DNA of 64,000 bases from JAHQVI01 sp963727575 (GCA_963727575.1 CAVSIA010000027.1:62001-126000); one strand, 5' to 3'; numbered from the stretch's first letter, positions 1 to 6,635 are shown. The notes: generated from the letters alone by a model not told the origin. A program made the numbers and translations.

Positions 1-2
1 GG

Positions 3-488
3 GCCGGCGCGGATTGGGCCGGTCCTGGGACAGGGCTCGCCGCGGAGGGGATCGCGCGCAAGGCGGCCGTTATCGATGAGGCGCTCGCTCTTCACCGGCA
101 GCCGGGAATCGGCGCCATCGAAATCATGCGCCGGGTCGGCGGACGTGAGACCACCGCGATCGCCGGCGCTATCGTCGCTGCGCGCCATCGCTGCACGCCC
201 GTGATGCTGGACGGCTATGTCGTCACCGCCGCCATTGCGCCCCTCTTCAAGGACAACCCGGCCATCGCCGCCCATTGCCTCGCCGGGCACCGTTCCGCCG
301 AGCCCGCTCATCGCCGTCTGCTGCAGCACATCGGTCTGACGCCGCTGCTCGACCTCGATATGCGCCTCGGCGAAGGCACCGGCGCAACGCTCGCCATCTC
401 GATCCTCAGGGCCGCCGCCGCCGCCCATAACGAGATGGCGACATTCGCCGAAGCGCGCGTCGCCAACCGCGAGGGCGGAGGGGCATGA
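3..488 (+). CDS. cobT: CobT, nicotinate-nucleotide:DMB phosphoribosyltransferase (C-terminal part)
   Basis: The reading frame is open from base 3, so the N-terminal half lies outside the window; 161 residues are visible. CobT transfers phosphoribose from nicotinate mononucleotide to 5,6-dimethylbenzimidazole, making the alpha-ribazole phosphate used as the lower ligand of B12. The glycine-rich GPGTGL stretch followed by EGIARKAAVI, and the C-terminal RLGEGTGA, are family hallmarks; the Glu in LGEGTGA matches the family's catalytic base. The stop overlaps the cobS start as ATGA, indicating translational coupling in a cobT-cobS-cobU operon. Confidence 0.94.
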   Translation, partial: AGADWAGPGTGLAAEGIARKAAVIDEALALHRQPGIGAIEIMRRVGGRETTAIAGAIVAARHRCTPVMLDGYVVTAAIAPLFKDNPAIAAHCLAGHRSAEPAHRRLLQHIGLTPLLDLDMRLGEGTGATLAISILRAAAAAHNEMATFAEARVANREGGGA

Positions 489-1274
489 GCGCGCGCGACG
501 GCATCCCTTTCCGTCGGAGAGCCGAAGAGCTTGGCCTGGCCATCGCGCTACTGACCCGCTTTCCGCTGCCGACCTTTGAAAAGCGCACCTGGGCGACCAT
601 CGGTTCGGCGTTCTGGGCTTATCCGGTCGCCGGAGCGCTGGTCGGAAGCATCGCCGCGCTGGTGTTCTGGCTGTCCTCATCCGTGGGGTTCAGCGCGACC
701 ATTTCCGCCCTGCTCGCCATCGCGGCCGTCCTGCTGGCCGGCGGCGGCTTTCATGAAGACGGCCTCAGCGATTTCTGGGACGGGCTGGGCGGCGGACGCT
801 CCCGCGCCGACAAGCTGGAGATCATGCGCGATAGCCGGATCGGCACGCTATGGCGTCCTCGCACTGCTGCTGGCGCTCGGTCTCCAGGCCGCTTTCCTGG
901 TCCATCTGCAGAACTATGCCGGCAGCTTTGCAGTGGCCGCCGCGTTGATCGGCTCGGAAGCCGTCGCGCGCGGCGCCATCGCGGTGCCCCTCGCCTGGCT
1001 CAAACCGGCCCGCGAGGACGGCCTCGGCACATCGATGACCGACCTGACCCCGGCAGTCCTGGCGTCAGGCGCGGCCATCGGCGCGGTGATCGCGCTGCTG
1101 GTTGTCGGCAGCAACGCCGTCGCCTTGATCGTCGGCGCCGCCGTCGGCTCGGCATTCGTCGCGCTCCTCGCCCGGCATTTTCTCGGGGGATTCACCGGCG
1201 ACGTGCTCGGCGCGGCAGCGGCGACCGCCCGGATCGCGGCCCTCGGCGCGCTCACCTTGGCCGTGACGCCTTGA
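485..1274 (+). CDS. cobS: CobS, adenosylcobinamide-GDP ribazoletransferase (one frameshift)
   Basis: Integral membrane enzyme that joins adenosylcobinamide-GDP and alpha-ribazole to give cobalamin. ATG at 485 overlaps the cobT stop. Residues 1-120 contain hydrophobic helices and the conserved GGGFHEDGLSDFWDG plus EIMRDSRIGT motifs. After RIGT the frame breaks: the family continuation YGVLALLLALGLQ is found one base later, so an extra C near 848 shifts the frame. The second half (four hydrophobic segments) ends at TGA 1272-1274. Because of the break, the first frame runs on falsely into cobU. The indel is probably a sequencing error. Confidence 0.88.
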
Positions 1275-1783
1275 CGCCGCGCTCCACCTTCATTCTCGGC
1301 GGCGCGCGCTCCGGCAAGACCAGGCGCGCCCTCGCTTTAGGCGAGCCTTTCGCCGAACGCTATTACATCGCCACCGCCGAGGCGCTCGACGATGAAATGT
1401 CGGCCCGGATCACGCATCACCGCCAAGAACGCGGCGCCGCCTGGACCACGATCGAGGCGCCGCTCGAGCTCGGGGCGGCGATCGCCGGAGTGCGGTCGGC
1501 CGACGCGATCTGCGTCGTCGATTGCCTGACCTTGTGGCTCTCCAATCTGATCGGCGCGGGCCGCGATGCGGAATTGGCAACCGGCGCACTTTGCCGGACC
1601 ATCCGGACGGCGACGGCACATGTCGTGCTGGTGTCCAACGAGGTCGGTCTCGGCGTGGTGCCGGAGACCCCGCTCGGCCGCGAATTCCGCGACGGCCAGG
1701 GCCGCCTCAACCAGGCGGTGGCAGCAGTGGCCGACCATGTCGAACTCGTCGTCGCGGGGCTGCCCTTGCGGCTGAAACCCTAA
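1271..1783 (+). CDS. cobU: CobU/CobP, adenosylcobinamide kinase/guanylyltransferase
   Basis: Bifunctional enzyme that phosphorylates adenosylcobinamide and transfers GMP to it, supplying the CobS substrate. The 170-residue length fits the family. The P-loop GGARSGKT lies near residues 10-17, followed by THHRQERG (guanylylation region), DCLTLWLSNL and the C-terminal VSNEVGLGVVPETPLGREFR block with GRLNQAVA. The start is taken as TTG 1271, which overlaps the cobS TGA (TTGA) and sits just before the STFILGGARSGKT core; there is no nearby in-frame ATG. Last gene of the cob cluster before the accessory region. Confidence 0.9.
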   Translation: MTPRSTFILGGARSGKTRRALALGEPFAERYYIATAEALDDEMSARITHHRQERGAAWTTIEAPLELGAAIAGVRSADAICVVDCLTLWLSNLIGAGRDAELATGALCRTIRTATAHVVLVSNEVGLGVVPETPLGREFRDGQGRLNQAVAAVADHVELVVAGLPLRLKP

Positions 1784-1984
1784 GACGCGGCGGCGCACAA
1801 GGGGGCCGCGCACGCGCGCTCGGGCGAGCTCGAAGCAACGAGATCCCCAGCACCGCAAAAGTGCTTTCCGCCATGCGAAAAGACCTTGGATTTTGCCGCA
1901 GAACCATGTTACCCCTACGCTCCTGTTTGGGTCTCCCGTCGGTCGCGGGCCGTTCGCCGTCGCCTACGAGGACACCATCATTCA

Positions 1985-2023
1985 GGGCGGATAGCTCAGT
2001 TGGTAGAGCAGCTGAACTCTTAA
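1985..2023 (+). pseudogene. 5' half of a tRNA-Lys(CTT) gene, cut in the anticodon loop
   Basis: The acceptor 5' strand GGGCGGA, TA, D-stem GCTC, D-loop AGTTGGTA, GAGC and anticodon arm up to CTCTTAA match a lysine tRNA, but the sequence then departs (GCATCC...) and no matching 3' half with TCCGCCC is seen nearby. One extra A precedes CTCTTAA compared with the intact copy at 5181-5256. A break in the anticodon loop is a usual crossover point for tyrosine integrases, and an integrase gene lies directly next door. It is a remnant, not a functional tRNA as read. Confidence 0.8.
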
Positions 2024-2093
2024 GCATCCAAAAAAATCCCCCCATCATCACAAATTCTCCTTTCTTTTCAATGGCACGATATTGGCTGAACCG

Positions 2094-3098
2094 TCAGTGT
2101 TGTGATCCAGTGTTGGGAGTTCTCTGCAGTGCATCCCGCACCTCGCTGTCGGCGACGTGAGCATAGCGTTGCGTCGTCTTGATGTCCTGATGTCCAAGCG
2201 AGCGTTGCACGATTTCCAGCGCGGCGCCGGCCTGGCGCAACCAGGTCGCATGCGTGTGGCGAAGATCACGCCAGCGAAAATTCTTGATGCCCGCCTCGGC
2301 AAGTGCCCTCTCGAAGATCTTGCGGCGATTGCGCCGCTCGAAGACGAATAGACCGTGACGCGGCAGCCCCGCAAGCAGCCGCATCGCATCCGTGCTCAGG
2401 ATGATCGTCTGCTCTTTGCCACCTTTTTTGATGATCCTGCATTCACCCTTGGCGAAGTCGATCGCATTCCAGGTCAATTCATAGGTCGCGGCGAGCCTCA
2501 TGCCGGTGAGCACCGACCAATGAACGGCAACGCGCGCATGGTCGGGAAGCAATTCCAGAAGCTTCGCGAGTTCGTCAGGTGTCAGCCAGCGGATCCGCTC
2601 CTCCGGTTCATCCAGAAGATGCCTCGACCATTTAATCGCCTTCACAGGCTGCTCATGCAGATCCTTGACGTGATTGTGAACGGCGCGAAAAACGGCGATG
2701 GCCCGGTTGATCGCGGAATGGCCGCGCCCGCCTTCAAAGCTCTTCAACCGAGCCTGCACGAATTGGTTCACATGCTTGTCGCCGAGCTCGCTCATCAGCG
2801 TGTTGTGGTCGATGATCTTGCAGATCTGTTTGAGATATCGCGCCGTGTCCGATTGCCATTTGCCGCGGGATCTATGGCCACGCTCGGTCCAGAAAATGCC
2901 GCAGGCCTCCGAAAGCGTATAGACCGCCTTGCGGACCTCTTTTGTCCTGGTCTCTGTCTTCGCCTGCTCGCGCAGCTCGCGTTCTACGCGCGTTGCATCC
3001 CGACGGGATGTTGTCTTAGTGCTTCCTGCAAATCGACGACCTTTGACGACGAAGTCATCGTAGAAGAACGGCGAGCCCTTGCGCTTGTGGATGGACAT
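2094..3098 (-). CDS. Tyrosine recombinase (phage/ICE-type integrase) 1
   Basis: 334-residue site-specific recombinase. The N-terminal MSIHKRKGSPFFYDDFVVKG is typical of phage-like integrases, followed by a SAM-like core-binding region and a catalytic domain with TGMR (first Arg), KKGGKEQ (Lys region), WRDLRHTHATW (His/Arg box), LGHQDIKTTQRYAHV (His and nucleophilic Tyr). The start at 3098 was chosen over an upstream extension because residues before it have no family match. The gene points toward the broken tRNA-Lys at 1985-2023, as expected for an integrase beside its attachment site. Its 5' end overlaps the HTH gene by about 115 nt. Confidence 0.88.
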   Translation of the reverse strand: MSIHKRKGSPFFYDDFVVKGRRFAGSTKTTSRRDATRVERELREQAKTETRTKEVRKAVYTLSEACGIFWTERGHRSRGKWQSDTARYLKQICKIIDHNTLMSELGDKHVNQFVQARLKSFEGGRGHSAINRAIAVFRAVHNHVKDLHEQPVKAIKWSRHLLDEPEERIRWLTPDELAKLLELLPDHARVAVHWSVLTGMRLAATYELTWNAIDFAKGECRIIKKGGKEQTIILSTDAMRLLAGLPRHGLFVFERRNRRKIFERALAEAGIKNFRWRDLRHTHATWLRQAGAALEIVQRSLGHQDIKTTQRYAHVADSEVRDALQRTPNTGSQH

Positions 3099-3262
3099 TC
3101 GAGCTGATCCTGCATGAACGCTGAAACATGGCGAGGATGATAACGCCGGTTCTTGCCGATGCGAATAAAGGGGATCTGCAGATCGCGAACCTTGCGAGCA
3201 GTGACGCCGAGCATGTCGGCGACGTCCTCTGTCGTCAGCAGCTTGGTGAGGGCGAGCGTCAT
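2984..3262 (-). CDS. Helix-turn-helix protein, probable excisionase/directionality factor
   Basis: 92 residues. The core TKLLTTEDVADMLGVTARK followed by VRDLQIPFIRIGKNRRY matches the MerR-like HTH_17/AlpA-type winged helix used by excisionases. ATG 3262 is used because it forms an ATGA overlap with the preceding ASCH gene stop. The Ser/Arg-rich C-terminal third overlaps integrase 1 in another frame. Position directly before the integrase in the same operon supports an excisionase role, but no partner site was identified; it could instead be only a regulator. Confidence 0.7.
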   Translation of the reverse strand: MTLALTKLLTTEDVADMLGVTARKVRDLQIPFIRIGKNRRYHPRHVSAFMQDQLECPSTSARARRSSTMTSSSKVVDLQEALRQHPVGMQRA

Positions 3263-3645
3263 TCCATCGCCTCGAAAAATCCGAGCTTGCCCTGCATCCG
3301 CCGAAACGGCAGCGGCTCCGGATTGGCGAGCACAAAGCCATGGGGGCCGCAGAACCAGGGACTCCAATGGCTACTGACGCAGTGCACCAGCTCGACGCTG
3401 CCGATGATGCCGCCCCGCTTCAGCTCTCCGAAATGCGGGACGCTGAGCGAAAAGGCTCCGGGACCTGGGTTCAGAACGCCATGGATGAAATCTGCGGCCT
3501 CGTCATATTCATCGCGCGTCACGCCCTTTGCGGCGTGGACCAGGAATTGCCCGCGAAGCCGCGTCGGCCAGCTCCGGTTCTCGATATCCTTGCCCGCGTG
3601 GACAATCGCCCAGGCCCAGGGCTGGCGGATGGAGAGGGCTTTCAT
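3259..3645 (-). CDS. ASCH-domain protein
   Basis: 128 residues opening with MKALSIRQPWAWAIVHAGKD and IENRSW, the signature of ASCH-fold proteins of the kind common in phages and integrative elements. ASCH is a PUA-like fold proposed to bind RNA; the family also includes small nucleotide-processing enzymes. No defined substrate can be inferred. It sits second in a four-gene leftward operon, overlapping the gene before it (ATGA at 3642-3645) and after it (ATGA at 3259-3262), so translation is probably coupled. Confidence 0.75.
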   Translation of the reverse strand: MKALSIRQPWAWAIVHAGKDIENRSWPTRLRGQFLVHAAKGVTRDEYDEAADFIHGVLNPGPGAFSLSVPHFGELKRGGIIGSVELVHCVSSHWSPWFCGPHGFVLANPEPLPFRRMQGKLGFFEAME

Positions 3646-3920
3646 CCTGAGGCCCCCGGCCGGACCACATTTGCCAGCTCGAGCAGAACCTCGGCATGGC
3701 ACGGTCCATCGAGCGGGCACCAGCAGGCAAGGTTTCCACCGCGGAGCTGCTCGATGTTGCCCAGGATGTAGGTGCGGCGATCGTCATCAAGTGTCTGTTG
3801 AAAACGGCCATCCAGCCAGCGTCGGAAGGCATCCACGCACATGCCGCGCAGCTCTGCGTCGGTGCCATGATAGCCGGCCTCTTTCATTTGTGAGGCGGAG
3901 GCGGCAAAACAGCTGGGCAT
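3642..3920 (-). CDS. DUF4326-like protein, apparently N-terminally short
   Basis: 92 residues. The C-terminal block LRGGNLACWCPLDGPCH followed by AEVLLELAN is the diagnostic part of DUF4326, a family of unknown function found in phages and mobile elements (Cys-Trp-Cys and a His are conserved). The usual N-terminal GRP...GNPF part is not seen in any upstream frame; the frame is open back to a stop at 3990-3992 without recognisable sequence. Start at 3920 or 3887 (MKEAGYHG) are both possible. Overlaps the ASCH start as ATGA. Probably a truncated or divergent member. Confidence 0.6.
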   Translation of the reverse strand: MPSCFAASASQMKEAGYHGTDAELRGMCVDAFRRWLDGRFQQTLDDDRRTYILGNIEQLRGGNLACWCPLDGPCHAEVLLELANVVRPGASG

Positions 3921-3996
3921 CCCCCGTTCAACGTTCCAGCACTGGGTTGAAACCGGACTTCTGCCAAAACCTATACCGGACCTTGGTCTTTACGAT

Positions 3997-4104
3997 ATGA
4001 AAGCGCTCGATAAGGCCTGCGACCGCATCTCGGGGCTCGGGTCGGCAGAAAATGCGCTCGATGCATGGCGGCAGCGGAGGAGAGGCGAGGATGGCGCGCG
4101 TTAG
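3997..4104 (+). CDS. Possible 35-residue ORF ahead of integrase 2
   Basis: ATG 3997 opens a short frame starting MKALDKACDRISGLGSAE and ending in an Arg-rich tail; the stop overlaps the start of integrase 2 (4091) by 14 nt, as a translationally coupled leader would. A weak promoter-like TTGAAA lies at 3947-3952. No family recognised; it may simply be chance in the divergent intergenic region. Confidence 0.25.
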   Translation: MKALDKACDRISGLGSAENALDAWRQRRRGEDGAR

Positions 4105-5107
4105 ACTGAAGGGCGTGAACAAGGTCACCACTCGGCTCGCCGACGGCCGTCTCGTGACCTATTGGTACGCATGGAAGGGCGGGCCGCGCCTCGTGGGGCA
4201 TCCGGGTTCGCCGGAATTTGTGCAGAGCTATGAAGCCGCGCACCGGCAGACCCGCAAAGCGGATGCCAAGACCTTTCACGCCATCATCAGCGGTTACAAA
4301 CAGAGCCGTGAATTCGCAGACCTCGCGGATAAAACCCGGAAGGATTATTTGAAGTACATAGCTCGTGTTGAGACGGCATTTGCCGATCTGCCGTTAGGGG
4401 CGCTCAACGATCCACGCATTACAGGCGACTTTATTGCATGGCGCGATCAATTGCCGGGCAACCGTCAGCGTGATTATGCCTGGAGCGTGCTGATGCGCAT
4501 TATCTCCTGGGGACGCGACAGAGGGCTTACGACCTACAGGCCGCCATCGCGCATGAAAAGGACTTACAAATCTGACCGGGCGGACAAAATCTGGCTGCCT
4601 GAACATATTGAAGAATTTCGAGCTGTCGCCTCCCAACAGCTTTGGTGGGCACTCGTCCTGGCGCTGGAGACGGGGCAGCGCCAAGGCGATCTCATTCGTC
4701 TACCCTGGAAATCTTATGACGGAGCTTGGTTGCAGCTGAAACAGCAAAAGACCGGACGACGCGTCGCCATCCCCGTGAGCCAGGATCTAAAAACGACTAT
4801 CGAAGCGATCCCACACCTCTCACCGATTATTCTGACTGCAACCCACCGCCGCCCATGGACCGGCGATGGATTTAGAACATCTTGGGCCAAGGCGGCAAAG
4901 AAAGCAAAAATCACCGGACTGACATTCCACGATCTTCGTGGAACTGCCGTTACGAGATTAGCCGAGTGTGGATGCACAGAAGCGGAAATTGCTTCGATCA
5001 CCGGACACTCTCTCGGCAGCGTCAGTGCAATTCTAGACCGCTATCTGGCACGCACCAAAGGCCTTGCACTCGCAGCCATCTCGAAGCTGGATCAGCACAA
5101 AAAATGA
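4091..5107 (+). CDS. Tyrosine recombinase (integrase) 2
   Basis: 338 residues. An N-terminal arm-binding-like segment (VNKVTTRLADGRLVTYWYAW) is followed by a core-binding domain and a catalytic domain with ETGQRQGDL (Arg I), KQQKTGRR (Lys), FHDLRGTAVTRL (His/Arg II), TGHSL (His III) and LDRYLART (Tyr nucleophile). ATG 4091 is preceded by a GGAGAGGCGAGG Shine-Dalgarno. It reads toward, and ends 73 nt from, the 3' end of the intact tRNA-Lys, the standard arrangement for an integrase at its tRNA attachment site. Base composition is visibly less GC-rich than in neighbouring core genes, consistent with transfer. Confidence 0.88.
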   Translation: MARVRLKGVNKVTTRLADGRLVTYWYAWKGGPRLVGHPGSPEFVQSYEAAHRQTRKADAKTFHAIISGYKQSREFADLADKTRKDYLKYIARVETAFADLPLGALNDPRITGDFIAWRDQLPGNRQRDYAWSVLMRIISWGRDRGLTTYRPPSRMKRTYKSDRADKIWLPEHIEEFRAVASQQLWWALVLALETGQRQGDLIRLPWKSYDGAWLQLKQQKTGRRVAIPVSQDLKTTIEAIPHLSPIILTATHRRPWTGDGFRTSWAKAAKKAKITGLTFHDLRGTAVTRLAECGCTEAEIASITGHSLGSVSAILDRYLARTKGLALAAISKLDQHKK

Positions 5108-5180
5108 ACGGATTTTCCCAAATGAACTCCCAAATGCTCATCCGTTTCCAGCGTTTTTTTGTCTAACCCTTTGATTTATT

Positions 5181-5256
<76 letters not shown>

Positions 5257-5265
5257 AAATCCCTT

Positions 5266-5520
5266 ATGAAGCATAAGCTTTTTCGGGATTTTAACCCTCC
5301 GGATTTGGGCCGGAACGGGAATGGAACATACATCTACGGGAAACATGGAGTCCCGTCAACATTCCCAACACCCGCCACATACGATTTTCCCTTCAAGCCG
5401 CTCATGTTCGCGATCGGCAGTCCGTTCATTCTGGCTTGGATCGTGCTGATCGGACCGTTCTACTTGGCCGGGATTGCGATCGAGCGACGGCGGGTTCGGC
5501 AGCACCGGATTGACAAATAG
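5266..5520 (+). CDS. Small membrane protein, unknown
   Basis: 84 residues starting 10 nt beyond the tRNA 5' end. The first 45 residues are polar and proline-rich; residues 45-72 form one long hydrophobic stretch (FAIGSPFILAWIVLIGPFYL), followed by a basic ERRRVRQHR tail, so a single-pass membrane protein with a cytoplasmic basic end is predicted. No family recognised. Its end overlaps the promoter of the XRE gene. It could be a non-coding open frame; the clear membrane segment is the main support. Confidence 0.45.
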   Translation: MKHKLFRDFNPPDLGRNGNGTYIYGKHGVPSTFPTPATYDFPFKPLMFAIGSPFILAWIVLIGPFYLAGIAIERRRVRQHRIDK

Positions 5521-5538
5521 GGCCATCGGTCCTAATTG
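5510..5538 (+). promoter_or_regulatory. Promoter and palindromic operator of the XRE gene
   Basis: TTGACA at 5510-5515 is followed after 15-17 nt by a weak -10 (CCTAAT/TAATTG). The spacer holds AGGGCCATCGGTCCT (5519-5533), an imperfect 7+1+7 palindrome, within a longer inverted repeat GACAAATAGG...CCTAATTGTC. The same box recurs at 5788-5802, suggesting autoregulation by the XRE protein encoded directly downstream. Confidence 0.6.
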
Positions 5539-5544
5539 TCGAGT

Positions 5545-5751
5545 ATGAGCAACTTGCCGAAAATGAGCGCAGAAGAGATTTTTTCGCTGCGCGAGCATCT
5601 CAACAAAACGCAGGCGGAGATGGCCGAGCTGTTTGGCGTTGATCTGCGAACATTCCGGCGGTGGGAAAACAACGAGAGAACAATACCAGGACCTGCCGTT
5701 CTCCTAGCCCGTTACATTAGGCGAGAACATACGTCTTCAGGAAAGAACTAG
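5545..5751 (+). CDS. XRE-family helix-turn-helix regulator
   Basis: 68 residues (71 if a TTG at 5536 is used). The segment LREHLNKTQAEMAELFGVDL followed by RTFRRWENNERTIPGPA is a lambda-Cro/C1-type HTH with the usual ...RTF(R/Q)RWE recognition helix; length matches single-domain XRE repressors in mobile elements. ATG 5545 was preferred because it lies just downstream of the promoter/operator. A matching operator sits in the next promoter (5781-5809), so it likely controls both itself and the downstream transcript. Confidence 0.75.
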   Translation: MSNLPKMSAEEIFSLREHLNKTQAEMAELFGVDLRTFRRWENNERTIPGPAVLLARYIRREHTSSGKN

Positions 5752-5780
5752 ATAAACTTCCCCCGGTGTATTTTTTTGAC

Positions 5781-5809
5781 TTGAAATAGGGCCATTGGCC
5801 CTCTATATT
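5781..5809 (+). promoter_or_regulatory. Promoter with perfect palindromic operator in its spacer
   Basis: TTGAAA (5781-5786), exactly 17 nt, then TATATT (5804-5809). The spacer is almost entirely filled by AGGGCCATTGGCCCT (5788-5802), a perfect 7+1+7 palindrome that differs in two positions from the box at 5519-5533. A repressor bound here would block RNA polymerase. Transcription would start near 5816. Confidence 0.65.
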
Positions 5810-5815
5810 CACTTC

Positions 5816-6038
5816 ATAGACGGAGCGGTGGCCCTGAGCGGCCCAGAGTAGACCGGGGAGGGGACCCCGGACCCGAAGAGGGGAAGGCAGACCGGACGAG
5901 CCGGCAGCCGGACAACAAAGGGAAGCAAAAGAAAACGGACATCTACCCTCCCGAGATCAGCCCTCAACGAGGCGAGTGCGAAGCATGCGCCAACGCCGGG
6001 CTGAAACGAAAAAGCCTCCGGCAAATTCGGAGGCTTTT
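5816..6038 (+). ncRNA. Candidate structured non-coding RNA
   Basis: The stretch between the promoter at 5781-5809 and the intrinsic terminator at 6010-6038 has no convincing start-codon-led ORF. It contains a perfect CCGGGG-AGGGGA-CCCCGG hairpin near 5853-5870, purine-rich GAAGAGGGGAAGG, and GCCGG repeats. One plus-strand frame is open (stop to stop, 5787-6186) and contains CxxC-like residues, but it lacks ATG, GTG or TTG until 6062, so a small protein read from a non-standard start cannot be excluded. Existence of a discrete RNA is inferred from promoter, structure and terminator. Confidence 0.4.
6010..6038 (+). terminator. Intrinsic terminator
   Basis: AAAAGCCTCCG (6010-6020), 7-nt loop, CGGAGGCTTTT (6028-6038): perfect 11-bp stem ending in a T run, as in Rho-independent terminators. 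Confidence 0.75.
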
Positions 6039-6062
6039 CGCGCCCTGTGAGGTGGGGTTGAG
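6039..6062 (+). repeat. Left arm of 24-bp inverted repeat flanking the DUF2958 bicistron
   Basis: CGCGCCCTGTGAGGTGGGGT plus TGAG matches the reverse complement of 6612-6635 at 23 of 24 positions. It begins directly after the terminator and is followed by a short hairpin AGGTGA-GTTGG-TCACCT (6066-6082). Confidence 0.8.
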
Positions 6063-6105
6063 AGTAGGTGAGTTGGTCACCTGCGCCCCACCAAGGGAGT
6101 GTGTA

Positions 6106-6186
6106 ATGCTGCTACCAACAGCGACACCAATCCTACTCGCAGTCGAGCTTTTCGTCCAGCCTGTCATGGATGGAGGGATGGCATGA
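6106..6186 (+). CDS. 26-residue ORF coupled to the DUF2958 gene
   Basis: ATG 6106 follows an AAGGGAG Shine-Dalgarno at correct spacing, which the DUF2958 gene itself lacks. The product starts MLLPTATPILLAVELFVQP, is mostly hydrophobic, and its stop overlaps the DUF2958 ATG (ATGA at 6183-6186). It may be a true small membrane peptide or a leader that delivers ribosomes to the downstream gene. Confidence 0.45.
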   Translation: MLLPTATPILLAVELFVQPVMDGGMA

Positions 6187-6575
6187 ATTTGCTCAATCCA
6201 CGCATCGAAGCGGAACTTCTCCTTAACGGGATCAGTGCCGCCAGGTCGGGCATGGGTGACTTCACGCCTGTGGCGAAATTGTTCTTTCCAGCAAGCGCCG
6301 CGACTTGGCTCATCACCGAGATGCTTCCTGAGGACCCGGACATCCTGTTCGGCCTCTGCGATCTCGGTATGGGCTTTCCGGAGCTGGGCTCGGTGCGGCG
6401 ATCGGAGTTGCAAGACTTCGTCGGCCCCGCTGGGCTTCGGATCGAGCGAGATCTCTACTTTGTCGGCCGCTACCCGATTTCGGTTTATGCCGAAGCGGCG
6501 CGGCGGAACGGCTGCATCACTGAAGATGACGACCTGCTTGCACAGGCCGCTCGCCTTCTGAGTAGCGAGCGGTAG
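6183..6575 (+). CDS. DUF2958-family protein
   Basis: 130 residues. PVAKLFFPASAATWLITEML, ILFGLCDLGMGFPELGSV and RIERDLYF follow the DUF2958 pattern (short alpha/beta protein beginning with N-terminal helix, VVKFF-like strand and E-L-G-x-V strand). The family is of unknown function and is found mainly on plasmids, phages and integrative elements. ATG 6183 overlaps the stop of a 26-residue ORF, which carries the Shine-Dalgarno. The bicistron is bounded by a 24-bp inverted repeat and a GC-rich hairpin. Confidence 0.75.
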   Translation: MNLLNPRIEAELLLNGISAARSGMGDFTPVAKLFFPASAATWLITEMLPEDPDILFGLCDLGMGFPELGSVRRSELQDFVGPAGLRIERDLYFVGRYPISVYAEAARRNGCITEDDDLLAQAARLLSSER

Positions 6576-6585
6576 CACGCTCCAA

Positions 6586-6609
6586 GGGAGCGGGCTTCGG
6601 CCCGCTCCC
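6586..6609 (+). terminator. GC-rich TTCG hairpin after the DUF2958 gene
   Basis: GGGAGCGGGC-TTCG-GCCCGCTCCC: perfect 10-bp stem with a stabilising tetraloop, 10 nt after the stop. There is no T run, so it may act as an mRNA 3' end stabiliser or Rho-assisted terminator. Confidence 0.55.
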
Positions 6610-6611
6610 GC

Positions 6612-6635
6612 CTCAACTCCACCTCACAGGGCGCG
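6612..6635 (-). repeat. Right arm of 24-bp inverted repeat flanking the DUF2958 bicistron
   Basis: CTCAACTCCACCTCACAGGG plus CGCG; reverse complement of 6039-6062 with one mismatch. The arms are 549 nt apart. Confidence 0.8.

Noticed and set aside
485..1783. Single 432-residue open frame that looks like a CobS-CobU fusion
   Set aside because: The middle (about 850-1270) is out-of-frame CobS sequence; the true CobS frame ends at 1274. The apparent fusion is created by a one-base insertion.
2355..3107. Plus-strand 250-codon frame over integrase 1
   Set aside because: Antisense to a clear tyrosine recombinase with all catalytic boxes.
5809..6024. Minus-strand 71-codon frame over the candidate RNA
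   Set aside because: No start signal or similarity, and the plus strand has a clear promoter and terminator enclosing the same interval.
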